From Nocardioides sp. (GTDB lineage Bacteria; Actinomycetota; Actinomycetes; Propionibacteriales; Nocardioidaceae): a DNA stretch of 17,905 nucleotides. Every line of letters starts with the position of its first letter. Positions within the stretch are counted from its first letter, which is position 1. The stretch spans positions 1-17,905 of the forward strand of contig JAPSKJ010000021.1 in assembly GCA_031177735.1 (NCBI GenBank), in the 5' to 3' direction. The notes under the pieces were generated by a model. That model saw only the letters and a list, made by a program, of their open reading frames with translations. It searched no databases and was not told the DNA's origin. The position numbers and the translations under genes are program-made. Below are positions 14,009-17,905 of the stretch, one piece after another.

Positions 14009-14977
14009 ATGCTCACGCTCGACACCCACTGGACGTGGGACTTCTGGACGGCCCGCGAGGGCGCCACCTACCACCTGTTCTTCCTCAAGGCGCCCAAGTC
14101 CCTGGGCGATCCCGACCTGCGGCATTGGCACGCGCGCGTGGGTCATGCCACGAGCACCGACCTGCGGACCTGGACCGTCCTCCCCGACGCCCTCGCACCC
14201 GGGGCCCCCGGGACATGGGACGACATGGCGACCTGGACGGGCTCGGTGCTGCACGCCGAAGGCACGTGGCACATGTTCTACACCGGCATCAACCAGAGGG
14301 AACGCGGCGCGCACCAACGGATCGGCCACGCGACGAGCGCCGACCTGTCGACCTGGAGCAAGACCGACAAGCCCGTGCTCGAGCTCGACCCGACGCTGTA
14401 CGAGGGCGCCGTGGAGGGTTGGCCGGCGGTCGACTGGCGCGACCCCTGGGTCTACTGGTCGGACGCGCACCGCGAGTACCGCATGCTCTTCACCGCGCGC
14501 AGCGCCGGTGGAGCGGTCGACGAGCGGGGCGTCATCGGCCAGGCCCGGTCCACCGACCTGGCCCACTGGCAGGCCCTGGAGCCGGTCGTCGCCCCGCGCG
14601 AGTTCGCCCACCTCGAGGTCCCGCAGCTCTTCGAGGCGGCCGGGCGCTGGTACCTGTCGTACTCGGTCTACGCGCACGCCCACAGCGCGTCGCGCCGGCG
14701 GAGCCAGCCGGCCGTCACCGGAACCCACTACTTCGTGGCCGACCAGGAGACCGGCCCCTTCCGGTCCCCCGGCCCCGACTTCTTCTGTGGCGACCCGCAC
14801 GGCGGCGCGCTCTACGCCGGACGCTTCGAACGCGACCCCGACGATCAGCTGGTGTTCCTCGCCTTCCTCCAGGCACACGGTGACGAGCCCTTCGTCGGTG
14901 GGCTGTCGGATCCCCTCCCGGTGGAGGTGGCGGCCGACGGGCGCCTCGTGCTGCGGCGCTCGGCGACCGAGCCGTGA
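14009..14977 (+). CDS. Non-canonical GH32/GH68-clan glycoside hydrolase, propeller only, cytoplasmic
   Basis: 322 residues, no signal peptide. The sequence reads as a five-bladed propeller of the fructan-active clan: repeated GHATS.DL..W blade motifs (45-55 and 106-116), DMATWTGSV (72-80) in the place of the WSGS blade motif, WRDPWVYW (143-150) with the RDP triad at 144-146, and HLEVPQLFE (201-209) where canonical enzymes have WECPDLFE, so Glu203 is the likely acid/base. WMNDPNG is absent; WTWDFWTA at 8-15 stands in its place, with Asp11 the likely nucleophile. The C-terminal beta-sandwich of GH32 is missing. ATG 14009 has GAGGA upstream. The stop overlaps the next gene by four bases. It probably cleaves a fructosyl linkage in the imported oligosaccharide. 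Exact reaction and substrate are unknown; a related GH43-like or GH68-like activity cannot be excluded. Confidence 0.82.
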   Translation: MLTLDTHWTWDFWTAREGATYHLFFLKAPKSLGDPDLRHWHARVGHATSTDLRTWTVLPDALAPGAPGTWDDMATWTGSVLHAEGTWHMFYTGINQRERGAHQRIGHATSADLSTWSKTDKPVLELDPTLYEGAVEGWPAVDWRDPWVYWSDAHREYRMLFTARSAGGAVDERGVIGQARSTDLAHWQALEPVVAPREFAHLEVPQLFEAAGRWYLSYSVYAHAHSASRRRSQPAVTGTHYFVADQETGPFRSPGPDFFCGDPHGGALYAGRFERDPDDQLVFLAFLQAHGDEPFVGGLSDPLPVEVAADGRLVLRRSATEP

Positions 14978-17082
14978 GCAGCACGGCGCTGACGCCCGCA
15001 GGCGAGGTCGTGCGGCTCACCGGCGCGGAGGCGGTCGTCGCGACCACGCTCGAGCTCGCACCGCCGTTCACGGTCGACGTCTGGGCCGCGCCTGCCGTCT
15101 CCGGGACGGGTGCACCGCACCGGCTGCAGGGCATCCTGCTCGGCATGCCGGCCGGTGCGGGCTCGCACCGGCGCCCAATCGCGTGGACGCTCGGGCTCGA
15201 CCGCAGCCGACACCCGGTGGTGCGGCTGGAGCACGACGAGGTGACGGTCACGGAGGTGCGCGCCGCGAGCCCGCTGCCCCGCCTGGTGTGGTCGAGACTC
15301 TCCGTCTCCGTCACGCACGAGCGCCTGTCCCTGGACGTGGACGGTCGGACGGTCGCGTCCGCTCCCCTGCCGCCCGAGGTCGCGCTGCCGGCGCGACAGA
15401 CGGTGACGGTCGGGAGGTCGCGCGACGCCGTCGCGGGCGCCGTCCGGTACGGGTACTTCACGGGCCTGCTCGCCGAGGCGTGCGCACATCCCGGGCCTGG
15501 CCCGGCGCCCGGCGCCGCGGCCCCCATCGTCGAACCTCGTGACGCCTGGGTCACCAACCCGGCCGCCTACACTGCCGATCGCGACCGGCCGCGCTACCAC
15601 TTCGCGCCTCCGGCGCAATGGATGAACGAGCCGCACGCCGTGATCCACCACGGCGGCAGGCACCACCTGTTCTACCAGCGCAACGAGCTCGGCCCATTTT
15701 GGGGCGCCATCACCTGGGGGCACGCGGTGAGCGACGACCTCGTGCGATGGACGGACCTCGGCTCCGCCCTCGACGGTGCAGACATCCCGTATGCCCCGGA
15801 CGGTGTGTGGTCCGGGAGTGCCGCATACGCGCCGGACGGCACACCTCTCGTCTTCTTCACGGCGGGCGACGATCGGGACGACCCCAACCAGCGCACCGCC
15901 TGGGCGCGTCCCGCCGACCCGCAGGACCCGAAACTCCGGTCCTGGGAGCCGGGGCCAGACCCCGTGACGACCCTCCACGACGCCCTGCCCGAGCTGCGAC
16001 GCCGGGGGCTCGAGCCGCTTTCGCGCGAGTTCCGGGACCCCTTCGTCTGGCGCGAGGAGGACACCTGGTTCCAGCTCGTCGGAGCAGGGATCCAGGGTCG
16101 CGGCGGCACCGCTCTGCTGTTCCGCACGACCGATCCCACGAGCGCCGGGTGGGAGTTCGTCGGACCGCTGGCGATCGGCGACGCCTCGTCCCGACCCGAC
16201 ACCGGCGTGCACTGGGAGCTGCCCGTGCTGGTTCCCGTGGGTCACGACGCCGAAGGCCGGCAGAAGCATGTCTTCTTCATGACGCCGTGGTGGCCCGAGC
16301 CGTGCGAGCACTCCCTGCTGTACGCCTGGTACTGGATCGGCGACTGGGACCCGGGGACAGCCACGTGGATCCCCGACCACGACGCGCCGCGCCTCCTCGA
16401 CGTCGGCGGGTTCTTCACCGGTGTGACGGCGTCCGTGGCGCCGGACGGGCGTGTCCTGCTCTGGACGATCGCGCAGGACCTCCTTTCGGAGGAGGAGCAC
16501 GCCCGTCGAGGATGGGCGGGGAACGCCGGTCTACCGATCGAGGTCTCGTTCCGCCACGGCGATCTTCGTGTAACGCCCGCGCGCGAGCTGACAGCCCTCC
16601 GGGGCAGAACCGTTCTCGACCTGATTGCGAGCCCGTCAGCGTCGATGCCGGACAGAATCGCCGTCGCCGCAGGACCGGCGGCGGAGCTGCACATAGAGGC
16701 CGACGTCCCCGTCGGCGGTTCGGTCGATCTGGCCGTGCGGGCGCCGGCCGGAGCCGATCCGGCCGTCCTGGTCGTCGTGACCCGAACCGGCGCCTCGACC
16801 GGACGCCTCGACGTCGTCCGCGCCGGAGCCGCGGAACCGGCGCGAGCGCACAGGAGCGGAGAGGACCTGCACCTGGCCCCGGACGAGCCCGTGCGGCTGC
16901 ACGCCTTCCTCGACCACTCGATGGTCGAGGTCTACGTGCAGAACCACCGCTCGGTGACCAGCAGGGCCTGGGCACGCGACGGCGACGGCGACGCCGGGTG
17001 GGTCCGCGCCGCGGACGGTGCCCGGCTCACCGCCGTCAAAGCCTGGACGATGCAGGACGCCACCGTCGTCGAGGACCGATGA
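14974..17082 (+). CDS. Cytoplasmic GH32-family enzyme with N-terminal LamG-like domain and WMNEPH motif
   Basis: 702 residues, no signal peptide. Residues 25-172 look like a LamG/concanavalin-type jelly roll (FTVDVW, VWSRLSVSVT, LSLDVDGRTVASAPLP, GYFTGLLAEA). A GH32 propeller starts at RYHFAPPAQWMNEPHAVIHH (207-226). RDPFVW is at 354-359 and the acid/base motif HWELP at 413-417 (Glu415). The GH32C beta-sandwich spans about 565-690, with LHAFLDHSMVEVYV at 642-655. The canonical nucleophile motif WMNDPNG reads WMNEPH, with Glu219 in the nucleophile position. I recall similar WMNEPH sequences in some Bacillota GH32 proteins, so this is probably a subfamily rather than a mutation. GTG 14974 overlaps the previous stop, so the two enzymes are coupled. 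It likely hydrolyses the imported fructo-oligosaccharide together with its partner. The linkage is unknown. It is the last gene of the operon. Confidence 0.9.
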   Translation: MSSTALTPAGEVVRLTGAEAVVATTLELAPPFTVDVWAAPAVSGTGAPHRLQGILLGMPAGAGSHRRPIAWTLGLDRSRHPVVRLEHDEVTVTEVRAASPLPRLVWSRLSVSVTHERLSLDVDGRTVASAPLPPEVALPARQTVTVGRSRDAVAGAVRYGYFTGLLAEACAHPGPGPAPGAAAPIVEPRDAWVTNPAAYTADRDRPRYHFAPPAQWMNEPHAVIHHGGRHHLFYQRNELGPFWGAITWGHAVSDDLVRWTDLGSALDGADIPYAPDGVWSGSAAYAPDGTPLVFFTAGDDRDDPNQRTAWARPADPQDPKLRSWEPGPDPVTTLHDALPELRRRGLEPLSREFRDPFVWREEDTWFQLVGAGIQGRGGTALLFRTTDPTSAGWEFVGPLAIGDASSRPDTGVHWELPVLVPVGHDAEGRQKHVFFMTPWWPEPCEHSLLYAWYWIGDWDPGTATWIPDHDAPRLLDVGGFFTGVTASVAPDGRVLLWTIAQDLLSEEEHARRGWAGNAGLPIEVSFRHGDLRVTPARELTALRGRTVLDLIASPSASMPDRIAVAAGPAAELHIEADVPVGGSVDLAVRAPAGADPAVLVVVTRTGASTGRLDVVRAGAAEPARAHRSGEDLHLAPDEPVRLHAFLDHSMVEVYVQNHRSVTSRAWARDGDGDAGWVRAADGARLTAVKAWTMQDATVVEDR

Positions 17083-17146
17083 TGAGGAGCTCCAGCGCGG
17101 GGCGCGTGGTTGGGGCGTTCATCTCGTCGAAGGTGAGCCCGGGTAC

Positions 17147-17408
17147 GACCCTCGCGACCATGATCTTTCGCAGGGTGTATCCCTCGAACGCCGGCAGGAC
17201 GAGGTCGCGCATGTCCACTCGTAAAGAGAGCGGGTCGACTGGGCGATTCGCCCGTCAAAGTCGAGATCGTCGAGCCAGAGGTCGACCAGGTCAGCCGGAG
17301 ATGGCCGTCGTCGTCGCGGAATCTGACGCGTGCCTCGACTCGACCGCTGGCCGCCTTGCGGCAACACATCTCGCCGAAGGTGCCGATCGGGGTCCGGTCT
17401 CTGCCCAT
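17147..17408 (-). pseudogene. Degenerate site-specific tyrosine integrase, N-terminal fragment with two frameshifts
   Basis: Three short pieces of an actinobacterial integrase follow one another in different frames. The first is from ATG 17408: MGRDRTPIGTFGEMCCRKAA, then GRVEARVRFRDDDGHLRL. The second starts near 17296: ADLVDLWLDDLDFDGRIAQS, then TRSLYEW. The third starts near 17218: DMRDLVLPAFEGYTLRKIMV, then ARV. These match in order the AP2-like arm-binding segment and the SAM-like core-binding domain of phage-type integrases. A linker helix region between the first two pieces seems deleted, and the catalytic domain with the Arg-His-Arg-Tyr residues is absent, because the fragment runs into the end of the GH32 gene. 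It cannot be functional. It points to a past integrative element next to the tRNA gene. Homology was recognised by eye, not by search. Confidence 0.75.
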
Positions 17409-17464
17409 CGCCGGTCACCGGTCCCGAGAGGGTCGTCCTTGGCAGGTTCCCGGTGAGCCTCGGG

Positions 17465-17644
17465 TCAGGCCCGGACATCACCGATCGCAAAGCGAACCTG
17501 CCCGCCGATGCGGATGGCCGACGGCCCCTTGCCGTCGACACGCCAGTCCCGAAGGGCGGTCTCCGGGACACCGAGGTAGGCGCCAGATCCCTGGTGCTGA
17601 GGAGGGGCCTCGAGGCCGAGCGGGAGCATGTCGTTGGTGTCCAT
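17465..17644 (-). pseudogene. Excisionase-like MerR/HTH protein, probably cut by a stop at a conserved Trp
   Basis: 59 codons from ATG 17644. The visible core is a winged-helix excisionase-type domain: AYLGVPETALRDWRVDGKGP (22-41) followed by SAIRIGGQVRFAIGDVRA (42-59). Family members usually continue with W-x-E at this point; here the next codon is TGA, and the frame goes on as PEAHREPAK. A single TGG to TGA change is therefore likely. It lies directly upstream of the integrase fragment, on the same strand, which is the normal xis-int order of actinobacterial integrative elements. It might still fold as a short protein, but with a dead integrase it has no obvious job. Confidence 0.6.
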
Positions 17645-17784
17645 GCCCTCAGGTGCGCGGGCCGCCCCAGCGCGGTCCGCCGCCAGTCGCGGTGGTCCAT
17701 CGTGCTCCAGGCAGCGGTGCCGGGACGACCGCGGCGGCGGCCGAAGCCGCGGGAGGTCAAGGAAGCGGACGACGCCAGAAAGGT

Positions 17785-17818
17785 TCAGGCCCGGGGATCC
17801 GTGGATCCCCGGGCCTGA
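17785..17818 (-). terminator. Intrinsic terminator of the tRNA-fMet gene
   Basis: A perfect 16-base inverted repeat (17785-17800 with 17803-17818) forms a GC-rich stem closed by a minimal loop around GT. On the minus strand it begins 3 bases after the tRNA 3' end and is followed by ACCTTTCT, a modest T-rich tract. It is the best intrinsic terminator in the window. Confidence 0.88.
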
Positions 17819-17820
17819 TG

Positions 17821-17897
17821 TGGTAGCGGGGGCAGGATTTGAACCTGCGACCTCTGGGTTATGAGCCCAGCGAGCTACCGAGCTGCTCCACCCCGCG
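17821..17897 (-). tRNA. Initiator tRNA-fMet (anticodon CAT), CCA encoded
   Basis: 77 bases on the minus strand. The acceptor stem CGCGGGG pairs with CCCCGC, leaving the first position unpaired (C1:U72), the hallmark of bacterial initiator tRNAs that allows formylation. The D-arm is GAGCAGCTCGGTAGCTC. The anticodon stem has the three G-C pairs GGG/CCC next to the loop CTCATAA, with anticodon CAT at 17863-17861. The T-arm is GCAGGTTCAAATCCTGC. The encoded CCA is at 17823-17821. It serves translation initiation. Remains of an integrase and an excisionase lie downstream of its 3' end, the usual attachment position for integrative elements. Confidence 0.96.
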
Positions 17898-17905
17898 TCG
17901 ACTCC

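Noticed and set aside
17409..17784. Plus-strand frames reading through the integrase/excisionase region
   Set aside because: They show no domain and lie opposite the recognisable minus-strand integrase and excisionase remnants.
1..17905. CRISPR array, insertion sequence or origin
   Set aside because: No regularly spaced repeats, transposase, IS-type terminal repeats or DnaA-box cluster were seen.

Overview
The window looks like chromosomal DNA from a high-GC Gram-positive bacterium (Actinobacteria, probably Micrococcales such as the Cellulomonas/Cellulosimicrobium/Isoptericola group; the taxon is an inference). Reasons: strongly GC-biased third codon positions, frequent GTG starts, lipobox-bearing binding proteins, an actinobacterial-type integrase remnant and an initiator tRNA with a C1:U72 mismatch. 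Almost everything in it serves fructan (levan/inulin-type) use.

Left part, minus strand. At 1-283 is the N-terminus of a LacI-family regulator cut by the window edge, with a clear promoter and two operator palindromes in front of it. From 7238 down to 473 runs a five-gene operon: lipoprotein sugar-binding protein, permease and single-domain ATPase (FrcBCA-like, CUT2 monosaccharide type), then a secreted GH32 levanase/fructanase with a large nested insertion, then a PfkB-type fructokinase. The logic is external hydrolysis of fructan to fructose, fructose import, and phosphorylation. A divergent LacI-family gene (7356-8414) shares the regulatory region, where a TTGACC-N17-TAGACA promoter is followed directly by the perfect palindrome GACAACGTTGTC.

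Middle. About 670 bases (8415-9086) hold no convincing gene, only hairpins.

Right part, plus strand. From 9087 a near-consensus promoter (TTGACA-N17-TAACGT) with a downstream operator-like palindrome drives a second operon: a third LacI regulator, two LplB/LplC-type (CUT1) permeases, a long lipoprotein binding protein, and two enzymes of the GH32/GH68 propeller clan without signal peptides. One of these lacks the WMNDPNG motif. The other has WMNEPH in its place plus an N-terminal LamG-like domain. The logic is import of an intact fructose-containing oligosaccharide and hydrolysis inside the cell. No ATPase is encoded in this operon. A second copy of the operator-like motif lies inside the first permease gene, where it coincides with a run of rare codons.

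Right edge. Behind the second operon are the decayed remains of an integrative element, namely a truncated excisionase-like gene and a frameshifted integrase fragment, next to a tRNA-fMet(CAT) gene with a strong intrinsic terminator.

The best candidates for something undescribed are the pair of non-canonical GH32-clan enzymes with their dedicated transporter and regulator, and the domain-within-domain levanase.
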